From contig OY987232.1 of the NCBI GenBank assembly GCA_963920705.1, positions 4,467,200-4,531,199 on the forward strand: a stretch of DNA of 64,000 bases. Reading direction: 5' to 3'. The notes beneath the pieces are model-generated. The model had not been told where the DNA came from. It did not search any database and was given only the letters and a program-made list of their open reading frames with translations. Shown here one piece after another: positions 11,023 through 21,222 of this stretch (positions are counted from its first letter, which is position 1; every line of letters begins with the position of its first letter). This DNA comes from Odiellus spinosus. Taxonomy: Eukaryota; Arthropoda; Arachnida; Opiliones; Phalangiidae. The translations under genes were made by a program, and so were the position numbers.

Positions 11023-13175
11023 AGATACCAGATTACGCTGCTAACGTGAACACAAGTACCTATCGTCAAACTACCACCTTTGCAATTGCAATACCAGCCT
11101 TTAATGGCATTTGCACCTGTCCCGTTCGGTACATAACGAATTAGAGCTTGGTGAACAGCTGAGGTGGAAAATTGACCAGGCACGCGTATACGAATTAAGT
11201 CATGTTCAACTTTGGACACTTCGACGCTGAAAGAGCCGGATTTCTCTATAGTCAACGCCACATAAGATTCAGCGCGTTTCGTTTTAAAGTCGCTCATTAC
11301 CACCTCACGTACATCACTTTCACGAAGTACAGGGAAGTCTTGAAATTCACTATCCTCAATTCTTTGCCATTTAGACGGTTTGCGAAGCAGATTATCGCGC
11401 TCAACTACTTCCTTAAGAGGTTTTTCTTTCGTAGAGACTGCCAGCATTTTTTCGACGGAGTCTTCCCAGGAACCTTTAAGATGTAACTCCGGGTGGTAGG
11501 CGTTCAACAGCGCAGCAGCCATTTGAAGAAGTTCCGGAACTAATGGTAACATATGCACAGGTATACGGTTTTGAAAAAAACGATACACCGTCTGCAAATG
11601 CCCATTCCTAACTTCAACCGGCCACCTGAGGTACGTTACTTGTCGGGAACGATTAACTTCTTGCGTGTTTACTTGCTTCTCGCCTTTAGACAAGAACGAA
11701 GGCATTTGTAAATCCACACCCAGTTCAGTCAGTACGCTGTTGGAGTCTCGAAAACCGCGGTCTGCCAGTACAACGTCACCAACTTGAAAGAAAGACTGGA
11801 GTTCTTCTCTCTTTTTGATAGAATGGTTTAAAATGCGCGCGTCGTTATTGCGGCCATCAGCAAAGTAGGGTCCGATTATATCTATTATGTAACCCGTAGT
11901 TGTTACCATTAACATTGGCTTGAGGATATGCTGGCCTTTGTGCACACAGAAGGATTTGTGAAGAACGGTATAGTCCTTGGATCTTCCAACCTTGATATAG
12001 GTGCCATCTACAATGGTAATAAGACAATTAGGCTTGTTGTTAGCAAAGAGTTTTACTGCTGCTCCAGATTGATGGTTTGTTATCAGATTGTCACGTGATA
12101 AGTGTTGCAGGCCAAAATGATGTGTCACGAAATGCTCCGATAAAGCCATAATAACCGCTTTTACCGTGTTTGATACCGATCTTTCAGTTAAATGAAATAA
12201 AGTTGATAACACCTTATTGGAGATACCCAATCGTAATTTCACCAATAATACTGCTAGAGCTGTCTTCGACGAACAGCATCTGATGGTACGAATAATGTCC
12301 TCAATAGTCGAATGCAACTCTAGGAACTCGTGCAGGGACAATGAAGTTAATACTTTACAGTCTTCATCACTTTGTATGAAGTTGTCAAAGCTCGGCGTCC
12401 GTAGGTCGTTAACACATTTCCTGAGGTCCTGTAATAGTTGCTCAATGTCCGTGGCAGTCATAATGGTTGATCTAGCGGAAACCTGAATTCCCGCAATTAT
12501 TTCGGTGGGAAGCTCTCCGTTAACGAGATGCGTGGAGCACATTCGGTTGTCCCGATGAATAAATATGGCTTTTTCCACAAATATACTTGTTCTCACTTCG
12601 GCTTTTACCCTGGTTCGTGTACTAACACCGCAAATGAAGCAAGTCTTTGGCAGGGGCCGAACACAACTGTGCTTTATGGCAATAGTGTTTGATGACGTAC
12701 GCTTTCGTGGTAATTGCGACGTTGATGGCTGAGGTATTGGTGACGGTGATGGATTAGATACTGTGGACTTTGTTGGTTCAGGTACTGTGGACGTTGATGG
12801 CTCAGGTACTGTTGACGTTGATGGATTAGATACTTGGGTCATTTGTCTTCGTATCTCTGGTGAAGACGATGACGTTGAAGAGCCATGATCACTACTGAAG
12901 GACGATTTGCTAGCATTTAAGAACGTTTGAAACTTTCGTGACAGACCCGAGCACTTTAAACAAATCTTCGTTGTTTTGCTATTAATTACAAGTGGTAATA
13001 ACCCTTTACTAAAACGAAGAAAACGAGCAAAGCCAGCCTTTACGTGAGTGCCTATACCTCTACTTGTACTATTGGTAACTTTCCGATTGCACGCGTAACA
13101 TGTATTTGGAGCCATCTCCAAATTCCAAGTGACTCTCACATTGATGTTATTGATAAGGAAAGTTCTTAAGATCAT
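10923..13175 (-). CDS. ISL2EU-like transposase with N-terminal Cys pairs, DDE domain and C-terminal SWIM finger
   Basis: Intact 750-codon frame. Residues 26-29 (CYAC) and 72-75 (CLKC) form a possible zinc site. Residues 96-160 are a low-complexity Ser/Thr/Pro repeat (STVPEP units), and 171-213 hold further Cys/His. The DDE_Tnp_4-type catalytic core carries Asp390 (TIVDGTYIKVG), Asp472 (VLADRGFRD) and Glu521 (WPVEVRNGH). The C-terminus has a SWIM finger, C696-x-C698-x9-C708-x-H710. The core would cut and join DNA; the fingers probably bind DNA. Met21 is an equally good start. A TATAAAC-like box lies at about 13212-13218, between the gene and the palindrome at 13239. This is the one protein in the window that looks capable of being made as it stands. 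Confidence 0.9.
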   Translation of the reverse strand: MILRTFLINNINVRVTWNLEMAPNTCYACNRKVTNSTSRGIGTHVKAGFARFLRFSKGLLPLVINSKTTKICLKCSGLSRKFQTFLNASKSSFSSDHGSSTSSSSPEIRRQMTQVSNPSTSTVPEPSTSTVPEPTKSTVSNPSPSPIPQPSTSQLPRKRTSSNTIAIKHSCVRPLPKTCFICGVSTRTRVKAEVRTSIFVEKAIFIHRDNRMCSTHLVNGELPTEIIAGIQVSARSTIMTATDIEQLLQDLRKCVNDLRTPSFDNFIQSDEDCKVLTSLSLHEFLELHSTIEDIIRTIRCCSSKTALAVLLVKLRLGISNKVLSTLFHLTERSVSNTVKAVIMALSEHFVTHHFGLQHLSRDNLITNHQSGAAVKLFANNKPNCLITIVDGTYIKVGRSKDYTVLHKSFCVHKGQHILKPMLMVTTTGYIIDIIGPYFADGRNNDARILNHSIKKREELQSFFQVGDVVLADRGFRDSNSVLTELGVDLQMPSFLSKGEKQVNTQEVNRSRQVTYLRWPVEVRNGHLQTVYRFFQNRIPVHMLPLVPELLQMAAALLNAYHPELHLKGSWEDSVEKMLAVSTKEKPLKEVVERDNLLRKPSKWQRIEDSEFQDFPVLRESDVREVVMSDFKTKRAESYVALTIEKSGSFSVEVSKVEHDLIRIRVPGQFSTSAVHQALIRYVPNGTGANAIKGWYCNCKGGSLTIGTCVHVSSVIWYLGYRRHEDRGSWYQSKLRVVCEDATELELPDIR

Positions 13176-13238
13176 GGTTCAAACCAGATATTACAATTTT
13201 TTTAATGTTTATAAAAGCAGGTTTAATTATTTTTCGCC

Positions 13239-13294
13239 AACCTGGCTGGCAAAAAATATTAAAGACGTCTTTAATATTTTTTGCCAGCCAGGTT
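13239..13294. repeat. 56-bp perfect palindrome at the inner edge of the right arm
   Basis: AACCTGGCTGGCAAAAAATA... reads identically on both strands about the centre 13266/13267 with no mismatch. Its right end runs straight into the duplicated transposase tail (GGTTATCGTCGCC at 13291), so it marks the junction where the inverted copy begins. Confidence 0.95.
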
Positions 13295-14032
13295 ATCGTC
13301 GCCATGAAGATCGAGGCAGTTGGTACCAGTCAAAATTGCGTGTAGTGTGTGAAGATGCCACTTAGCTTGAACTACCAGACATACGTTAAACGTAGAAAAC
13401 CTTAGCGTTAAATGAATAATTTGTCCGTTTTATACAAGTGTGTTTTGTTTAATATGAAATAAAAATTAAAGATACTACTCCAGTATCTTCTAATTGGTAT
13501 GATTTCTCTATTTATTTTTCGAGTTTCTTATACACCAAAGACTATTCAAGTAAGCTATATAGTCTTTGCACGGCCCCTGTAAAGCTAGCAAAAGCCTACT
13601 GCATGAATGCTTGACAAGTGGAACACTTCTACAGGCGTTTTCGAGGATTTCGAGGCATAGTAGACCAAAAATATACGAATTTCATTTTGCCGCCAGCACT
13701 ATACCCGTGGCAGTTACAAAATAATTCTTTCCTAATATTTTCCTAACATAATTATGAATCTAAAATAATAACCGTTCAAGATTTTCGTGTGGGGGAAGGC
13801 TTTCATATCCGGCACGGAAGTCATAGATTCTTCCTATTCTTTACATTATGGAAGAAACCTTCCATTCGTTGTAATTCCCAAAATTTACAGTTGTGAGCTC
13901 GAATTTTAGCTTTAAATTATCCCCCAACTACCCTATTTTAATAATATAATACGAATTTATCATAAAAGAGACGAAAATTTTTAACATTACGTGGACCCAG
14001 ACTCTTATGGGGAGTTGCTGTTGTTCTTTAAA
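13291..14032. repeat. Right terminal inverted repeat of ISL2EU-like copy 1
   Basis: Plus-strand copy of the transposase from Gly719, with one change that makes a stop (GAG to TAG after VCEDAT), followed by the 3' UTR and element end. It is a non-functional duplicate of the gene tail. Confidence 0.9.
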
Positions 14033-14182
14033 AAATTTTAGTACTTTAATTACGTCGACCCCTTTAATTTAACATCATTATTATTTATTACCCCCATGAC
14101 AACTCTGTGTCTGCCCTTGTTGGAAACTTTGTAGCTTCTGTTGGTAGTCACAATAAAAAAACTATTCTATTCTATTCTATAT
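14033..14182 (+). mobile_element. 3' end of the LINE, ending in a CTATT repeat
   Basis: Continues the LINE 3' UTR beyond the DNA transposon and finishes AATAAAAAAA followed by four copies of CTATT. Short simple repeats of this kind are typical LINE tails. It marks the LINE integration point at about 14182. Confidence 0.75.
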
Positions 14183-14513
14183 AAAACAGCCCATTCGTAC
14201 GGGGTCTAGTTTTTGATTCGTAGTAATTACCATTTAACCTTAAACGCACACTACTTTCTAGGCCAAGTGTTGAAACAGTAGAGCTTTCTTTTACTTTTTC
14301 AAGAAAAATATTTTCCTCAGGTGCTATTAATTTTTCTAAATTTAAAAACGAAGTTATTTTTCGTTTTGAACTACTCAATTTATGAGAGGTACTGGGTCGA
14401 TTGATGTCTGGCAATTCGGTTAAATTACATTCTGCTTCTTCTACTGTAATGTCGGGAGATGGCAAAGGGCTGGACAAATCCATTATATCCTGGGACTCGA
14501 GTAATTGGCTCAT
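14183..14513 (-). pseudogene. N-terminal exon of an unrecognised gene, cut by the LINE
   Basis: A 110-codon frame from Met at 14511-14513: Ser/Pro-rich and acidic at the start (LSSPLPSPDITVEEAE), then Lys/Ser-rich. It runs to the LINE tail at 14182 and has no natural end there, so the LINE inserted in or just after this exon. It diverges from the plus-strand gene at 14856 with a 340 bp AT-rich gap that may hold promoters for both. No family recognised. Confidence 0.45.
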
Positions 14514-14793
14514 ATTCCGGCTATTTTTTTCAAAGACAAAAAACTAATCGACCCTAAACTCCCAAAGACTCAAAATAAACTTTTACACGGTATGGTCTAT
14601 CTTAATATAGACGAAAATTTCAAAAATAAATAAAAAATAGATATTTTTTAAGTCACGTACAAAGATAATTAGTTTTTTAATATGTATCAAAAAATCCTTT
14701 TAAGATACAACGCCTATTTATAAAAATATTTTAATCTAGGCTAATTATCCCCTCTAGTTCAATTTTTACATAGTGATAACACATTTATTGCCA

Positions 14794-14801
14794 TATATAA
14801 A
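14794..14801 (+). promoter_or_regulatory. TATA box
   Basis: TATATAAA, 55 bp before the start codon at 14856. The same box and spacing recur before the dUTPase-like gene. Confidence 0.5.
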
Positions 14802-14855
14802 GCTAAAATATATTATCAATTTTAAAGTCTTAGTAACATAAGAAGTCGATAAAAA

Positions 14856-15544
14856 ATGACTTTCTGTTTGAGTGAAAATTGTGATATTAGAGCAACTGAG
14901 CCTTTTGAGACAAATTTTCCCTTAACCGTGCTTAGTTTTCAAATTTGTGATAAAAATGCCCTATTTAAAAAATTACCCGTTGAAAAGTGCGATAACGTTG
15001 TCAATATTGTTGGAAAACGCGTTTTCGATCAGTGCCGCGAACTTTTAAAAGGCTATAACTATTTTATAACCGAAAAACAAGGACTTTTTCGTTTTAATAA
15101 ATATAATTGTGACTTGGAAATCCCTCCTCCCTTTTGTCTTTTTGAATTGCATATTGGTCATCCTACCTGTCCCTTCCTTCATTTTCGCTGTTCCACGTTT
15201 CAAATTCACACCAGATATTACATACAGGGCTGGACTTTTTATAAAGCGGCCCTTTTTGCTACCTTGTACGTTAGTTAGTGAATACCAGTTTTGTTATCAA
15301 AAAATAATAATATCCTTATTTAGATATCGGGAACTTAACATATTTTGCCAAAACTCTACACTAGAAATGAGAAAAATAAGAAGAAAGATTAACTATCTTA
15401 ATCGACAGGTTTGTAATTTTTTTTAAAAACTGAAATTTATTTAAGATTAATGTTATTTACTTTTAGATGAAAAAAATTAAAGCCCGATTTTTAACTCTAG
15501 AACCGGAAATGGATCAATTTATTACTTTTAATTACACTTTATAA
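14856..15544 (+). pseudogene. Two-exon gene of unknown function, one frameshift
   Basis: From Met at 14856 the frame encodes a Cys-containing sequence (LSENCDIRATEPFE, then KCDNVVNIVGKRVFDQCREL). It must change frame around 15160-15190 to continue in a Phe/Arg-rich frame to 15408. There CAG/GTTTGT is a likely donor and TTTTAG at 15461-15466 a likely acceptor; the second exon (15467-15544) adds a short basic and acidic end and a stop. AATAAA follows at about 15580. About 225 residues in all. No family recognised. Its position between a TATA box and the dUTPase-like gene suggests a compact gene pair of common origin. Confidence 0.5.
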
Positions 15545-15856
15545 CTTTGCAGTTTTTCTTTGTGAAACTATTTCTTTATAATAAATATATTCTTTTAAAA
15601 AATATTATTTTTGTAAAATGATAATTATACCAACTAAATGTAATTATAGTGAATATTTTCATAATTTGTATATTAATTCTATATGACTATATTATCTATC
15701 TTATTTATAATAACCACTACGTGCATAATTTTAATATTTTTATATTAGAATAAAAAATTTAAAACTGGGCGGCATTGAAGAAAATAACATTCTATATTTT
15801 TCAAGTCATTAATATACATATGTAGATAACCACTTTTTTTATATTAAGCCAAGGAA

Positions 15857-15864
15857 TATATAAA
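15857..15864 (+). promoter_or_regulatory. TATA box of the dUTPase-like gene
   Basis: TATATAAA, 59 bp upstream of the ATG at 15923. Confidence 0.5.
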
Positions 15865-15922
15865 TATGAAAAAAATAAGGTTCATTATTTCACTATTGAA
15901 TCTTGTTACCAAACCTAAAAGT

Positions 15923-16468
15923 ATGGCTAGCAAAAATATTGCCGTAGCTCAGCCGTTTTATCCTGTTCTGAAATATTTAAAATTAAGTCCAGCCGCTTTT
16001 ACACCAACTAGAGCTACGAAATGGTCAACAGGCTTGGACTAGTCAAAGTACACACGGGGATTACACTTGAACTACCCCCTTACACCGTGGGGACGTTGCT
16101 GGGAAGGTCGTGTAAGTTTTACAATATTAAACTTAAAACTTACTTTTAAATTTATAGCTAAAATTTCTATTTTAGCGAAACTTTTGGAGGGTATTTTTGT
16201 CTATCCAGGGATTATAGACTCGGACTTTCGTGGAGAATTGCAGATCATGCTAAGAACCAACTTAGAAACGGAATATACCATTAAAGCCGGTGACAAGATA
16301 GCCCAACTAGTAATTACCCCAATATTAATCCCAGTTCTCCGCGAAGCCACGGTATGTTTTTTCTTAAAAATATTGAAACTTAATTTTACTAAAAAAACAT
16401 TTTTTTGAATTTGTTAGGAATTAAGTACAACCGTTAGAGGCAATGGCGCTTTTGACTCAAGTAATTAA
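15923..16468 (+). pseudogene. dUTPase-like gene, three exons, small deletion/frameshift
   Basis: All five dUTPase motifs are visible in order: AFTPTRATKWSTGLD (1), GRSSK across the first splice (2), PGIIDSDFRGE (3, with the catalytic Asp), GDKIAQLV (4) and RGNGAFDSSN (5, lacking the usual GFGSTG glycines). Exons are 15923-16111, 16176-16351 and 16418-16468; the introns are 64 and 66 bp with GT...AG ends, and the stop is at 16466. After GLD the frame hits TAG at 16040, and VKVHTGITLELPPYTVGTL continues in another frame; about 10-15 residues normally found there are missing. The enzyme would hydrolyse dUTP to dUMP. Motif 5 decay plus the deletion make activity unlikely. Confidence 0.88.
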
Positions 16469-16476
16469 TGTATATT

Positions 16477-18346
16477 GGGGGCAATTCTCTAACTTTTTTA
16501 TCGTTCACGCGCATACGATAACCCCGGTTTTATCGTAAATGTGATAAGTTATCAAAAAATGGTATTCTCTAACTTCCAAACGTGAAATTATCGAGCGCGA
16601 AATACGATAACCACCCGATAACTTAACAACAGGGTATTTGCTGTCGGTAACTCTTATCGAACGAAGAAACAACATCCATAATTTCTATATTTTAGCGTTG
16701 TTAGATCATTTTCAGAATTGATAGGCTTCAACAAGCAAATACTAGTAAAAATACGCGTTTGAATTTCGCGGCTTCAATCTTATTTCAAATAAAAAACGCT
16801 AGGTAGCGACCTTCGTTACACTTCCGCTATAATGGCAGCCAAGCGAACGAACGAATTTGCGCCGAAGGCTCGAAATAAATAAAATCGATGAATTTCGCCG
16901 AGAGAATGTTTCATGAGATCATGATAAAGGTTTTAAACTCTCCCAAGTATCTAATTCAATAATCTGTTCGTCAAGCCAGAGCATATAGTCTTAGGAAGTC
17001 TGATCCGTGAATCGGGATCCAATTAAGGTAAGCCTTGTATCAGTTAAACTGTACCAATTTGATAATTCATATTCACTCTATTCATATGTAAACGGTAGAA
17101 CGATTGCCTGAGTTTCATTTTCTTAAAGCATATTTGTAATTTAAAAGCTCAGTACGTCGCTCAACCTTTTTGATTTCTACGTAGCTAAGTAACACACTAA
17201 TCATTTTTCAGATTTGGGTACGTTGATTTTCTGCTGAATTTTATCACGATTTACAAGTTGGATACCAGATACCGTAGGAAATTCTACTAGTACCACTGAC
17301 AGTAAATTTGCTGGGAATGTGAAGGAGATCCCGCAACAAAACTGTTTCTACGCTTAAAATTTAAAAAGCCAAGAATACCTTATAAATAACCGGGATAAAA
17401 CTACAGAAATCTCGGTGTATAGATCTAAAATATTTTTCATGATTTTTGGAAAGCTAAATTTTGCCAATATAACTCCTACCGCAACCGATTTTCAAGAAGT
17501 TAGACAGTTATCAAGAATTGCCATGTTTCGTCACAAAATACCCGTGTCCCTCGCAAACATTAATAATTTTGCAAGGGCAATTAGAACTTCTAGCTAGGTA
17601 TGTTGAATTTATCCCTAAACTTGTTTTTGAAATATAATTCCTGATTCAAATTTTTCCTCCGTGTTAATTGCAAAATCTGTATCTCAGTCAGTTTTCTAAT
17701 TCTTGTAACAGTGAAAAAAATGTACTTTGTGTAACATTAATGCGAATCAGTGTGAATAAAAACAATTTTAATGAAATCAATTTTATCGCTTGCTTTTTCA
17801 ACCTCTTGCGTATGGCATTGCAACTATAGGAACAGTAGCACTCTATCCGTCGCATTTCTAGTCTGTAAATACATCCCTATTTCAAGTTAAAACTAAAGAA
17901 TCAATTTTTACATTAAATACTTCAATATTGTCGTTGTGGATTAAGCTAAATAAGAGTTTAATACTTGAAAATCCTTCATCTTAGCCTCGTTTTAAATCAA
18001 AGTTTACTAGCAAGTTCAATAATTATTAATTAGTTTAGAGTGGCTTTAAAATAAGCTTTCTTTTCTGTTCCTATAATTATTTTTTCTCATTTAAATCAAT
18101 TCTAATGATCCTATAAATCCGAATGAAAATGAAATACAACTTTGTAAAACGTTTTCATTCTAGAGCTAAGCCTAACGAAAATCATTTTTTTTCGAATTTA
18201 CGCTTTGTTACCGTACTATTCCCTATCGTAAATCACGCGCGCGAGTTAGAGGATAAGGATTTAGCGAACGATCGATAAGGTCCCGCCCGGTAAAGTTATC
18301 ACTTATCGTTTACGATAAAATCGAGAAAAGTTAGAGAATTGCCCCC
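16477..18346. mobile_element. Harbinger-like non-autonomous transposon with 3-bp duplication
   Basis: Left end GGGGGCAATTCTCTAACTTT and the reverse complement of the right end are identical for about 21 bp. Subterminal TTATCGT-type motifs repeat in both arms. ATT flanks both sides (16474-16476, 18347-18349). A 3 bp duplication with G-rich ends resembles PIF/Harbinger, though TWA is the usual target. Inside, only short frames are seen (one of 60 codons at 17415), none resembling a transposase. It begins 8 bp after the dUTPase stop codon. Confidence 0.8.
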
Positions 18347-18349
18347 ATT

Positions 18350-18562
18350 GACCGCTAAACAAATTATTAAATTTGATTTTACCTTTGATTCATTATCTCG
18401 TTGTGAATTGATGACTTTATTGTTTTCATTGCTTTTTAGCCACTTTAATCCATTATAAACTTTTGCATTTCCAAAGCCGAATCTTTTTCCGCATTCCATG
18501 ATGTAGTGAGCTTTAAAAAACGGAAAAAATTTATTTATATCTATATAACCTTTTTTTAACAA
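18350..18562 (-). pseudogene. Unrecognised exon fragment
   Basis: Minus-strand frame containing ECGKRFGFGNAKVYNGLKWL followed by a Lys/Asn/Ser-rich stretch. It may belong with the spliced minus-strand pieces at 18907-19340, but a join is not evident. No family recognised. Confidence 0.3.
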
Positions 18563-18906
18563 AGCTAATTGAAATACTTTTAGTCATATCTTTTTGTTAA
18601 TATAAACGAGAAACTGAATTTTTCCGTCAGAGCCAGCACTATTTTAATAAAATATAATAATTGAATATAAAATTACGAACAAAAATACATTTACGTACCT
18701 GAGAAAATAAAATATAAAATGGCGTCCTACCCCTCGTATCTGTTTTAGGAAATGTAGTCTTAGACTTTTTTTTTTACTCTCTTACTAACGTCAAAGAAAA
18801 TGTGAGCCTCTCAAACCTTTTTTCATTGGTGGGCTAACATTTTGTATTTTTTCTTAATAAAGAGATAATAACACAAATTTTTTTAATTTAAAATGTATTT
18901 TTATTT

Positions 18907-19340
18907 TCAAGATATTTCTTCATCTGGGTCGTATTTTTTATAGGTGAAAATATAATCTTTAAGCCATTTTTTAGTTGTTTAGATTTACAATAATATTTAC
19001 GGATCTACAAAAAAAATTAAATATTAATATTTTATTTTTTAAACAGTATTTTCAACTACATACCTTTTCTTCTAATCTTAACACTTTAGAGTCATAATCC
19101 GCAATTGAAATATACTGACCGTCAAAGAATTCGCGGTATCTAATATAAAGTAATTTCTTAGTTCAATTGATAATTTGTTGAAAAAAAAATCTACATACTT
19201 TAGAGCAAAAATGACAATTTTGTACGAGACAAATTAATGGAACATTTCTTGGTTATGGAACTCCCATCCCATAAAGTTTAAAGCTTTATACGGACAATGG
19301 TGGTTCGTGTAATAGTAAGGATAAGGACAAACTGTTAAAG
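18907..19340 (-). pseudogene. Spliced minus-strand gene remnant, function unknown
   Basis: Three exon-like blocks read on the minus strand. The first (about 19340-19199) contains a run VCPYPYYYTNHHCPYK and a stop. The second (19156-19064) reads LLYIRYREFFDGQYISIADY and ends GAAAAG/GTATGT. The third (19014-18907) starts after TTTTTTGTAG, reads YIFTYKKYDPDEEIS and stops. Introns are about 40-50 bp with GT/AG ends. The upstream end is cut by the ISL2EU-like copy 2 at 19374. Not recognised. Confidence 0.45.
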
Positions 19341-19373
19341 CTTTATCACCAAATGTTTTAACATTTCAACATA

Positions 19374-21222
19374 TAGTCAACGCCACATAAGATTCAGCGC
19401 GTTTCGTTTTAAAGTCGCTCATTACCACCTCACGTACATCACTTTCACGAAGTACAGAGAAGTCTTGAAATTCACTATCCTCAATTCGTTGCCATTTAGA
19501 CGGTTTGCGAAGCAGATTATCGCGCTCGACTACTTCCTTAAGAGGATTTTCTTTCGTAGAGACTGCCAGCATTTTTTCGACGGAGTCTTCCCAGGAACCT
19601 TTAAGATGTAACTCCGGGTGGTAGGCGTTCAACAGCGCAGCAGCAATTTGAAGAAGTTCTGGAACTAATGGTAACATATGCACAGGTATACGGTTTTGAA
19701 AAAAACGATACACCGTCTGCAAATGCCCATTCCTAACTTCAACCGGCCACCTGAGGTACGTTACTTGTCGGGAACGATTAACTTCTTGCGTGTTTACTTG
19801 CTTCTCGCCTTTAGACAAGAACGAAGGCATTTGTAAATCCACACCCAGTTCAGTCAGTACGCTGTTGGAGTCTCGAAAACTGCGGTCTGCCAGTACAACG
19901 TCACCAACTTGAAAGAAAGACTGGAGTTCTTCTCTCTTTTTGATAGAATGGTTTAAAATGCGCGCGTCGTTATTGCGGCCATTAGCAAAGTAGGGTCCGA
20001 TTATATCTATTATGTAACCCGTAGTTGTTACCATTAACATTGGCTAGAGGATATGCTGGCCTTTGTGCACACAGAAGGATTTGTGAAGAACGGTATAGTC
20101 CTTGGATCTTCCAACCTTGATATAGGTGCCATCTACAATGGTAATAAGACAATTAGGCTTGTTGTTAGCAAAGAGTTTTACTGCTGCTCCAGATTGATGG
20201 TTTGTTATCAGATTGTCACGTGATAAGTGTTGCAGGCCAAAATTATGTGGCACGAAATGCTCCGATAAAGCCATAATAACCGCTTTTACCGTGTTTGATA
20301 CCGATCTTTCAGTTAAATGAAATAAAGTTGATAACACCTTATTGGAGATACCCAATCGTAATTTCACCAATAATACTGCTAGAGCTGTCTTCGACGAACA
20401 GCATCTGATGGTACGAATAATGTCCTCAATAGTCGAATGCAACTCTAGGAACTCGTGCAGGGACAATGAAGTTAATACTTTACAGTCTTCATCACTTTGT
20501 ATGAAGTTGTCAAAGCTCGGCGTCCGTAGGTCGTTAACACATTTCCTGAGGTCCTGTAATAGTTGCTCAATGTCCGTGGCAGTCATAATGGTTGATCTAG
20601 CGGAAACCTGAATTCCAGCAATTATTTCGGTGGGAAGCTCTCCGTTAACGAGATGCGTGGAGCACATTCGGTTGTCCCGATGAATAAATATGGCTCTTTC
20701 CACAAATATACTTGTTCTCACTTCGGCTTTTACCCTGGTTCGTGTACTAACACCGCAAATGAAGCAAGTCTTTGGCAGGGGCCGAACACAACTGTGCTTT
20801 ATGGCAATAGTGTTTGATGACGTACGCTTTCGTGGTAATTGCGACGTTGATGGCTGAGGTATTGGTGACGGTGATGGATTAGATACTGTGGACTTTGTTG
20901 GTTCAGGTACTGTGGACGTTGATGGCTCAGGTACTGTTGACGTTGATGGATTAGATTCTTGCGTCATTTGTCTTCGTTTTTGTGGTGGAGACGATGACGT
21001 TGAAGAGCCATGATCACTACTGAAGGACGATTTGCTAGCATTTAAGAACGTTTGAAACTTTCGTGACAGACCCGAGCACTTTAAACAAATCTTCGTTGTT
21101 TTGCTATTAATTACAAGTGGTAATAACCCTTCACAAAAACGAAGAAAACGAGCAAAGCCAGCCTTTACGTGAGTGCCTATACCTCTACTTGTACTATTGG
21201 TAACTTTCCGATTGCACGCGTA
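19374..21222 (-). pseudogene. ISL2EU-like transposase, minus-strand copy, truncated at both ends
   Basis: Matches copy 1 from about codon 33 (RKVTNSTSRG) to codon 643, at over 95 percent identity by eye. TAG at 20044-20046 replaces Lys419 (HILKP becomes HIL stop), splitting it into two frames (20044-20967 and 19366-20040). Arg473 of the DRGF motif is kept but Gly474 is changed to Ser (LADRSF). The N-terminal CYAC and the C-terminal SWIM finger are absent. Confidence 0.9.

Larger units (their letters stand above)
10280..14032 (-). mobile_element. ISL2EU-like DNA transposon, copy 1, with about 740-bp terminal inverted repeats
   Basis: Both ends read TTTAAAGAACAACAGC inward. The left arm (10280-11022) and right arm (13291-14032) are near-identical reverse complements of about 740 bp. 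One transposase gene lies between them on the minus strand, its last codons and 3' UTR inside the left arm. The element sits in the 3' UTR of the LINE, which resumes at 14033. The arms include a copy of the transposase C-terminus, so the repeat has grown beyond the original element end. Superfamily assignment (ISL2EU within PIF/Harbinger-related DDE elements) rests on the transposase. Confidence 0.85.

Noticed and set aside
14033..14182. Right end of the ISL2EU-like element extending to 14182
   Set aside because: Both copies of the element end at TTTAAA (14032 and 23192); what follows differs and has a LINE-type CTATT tail.
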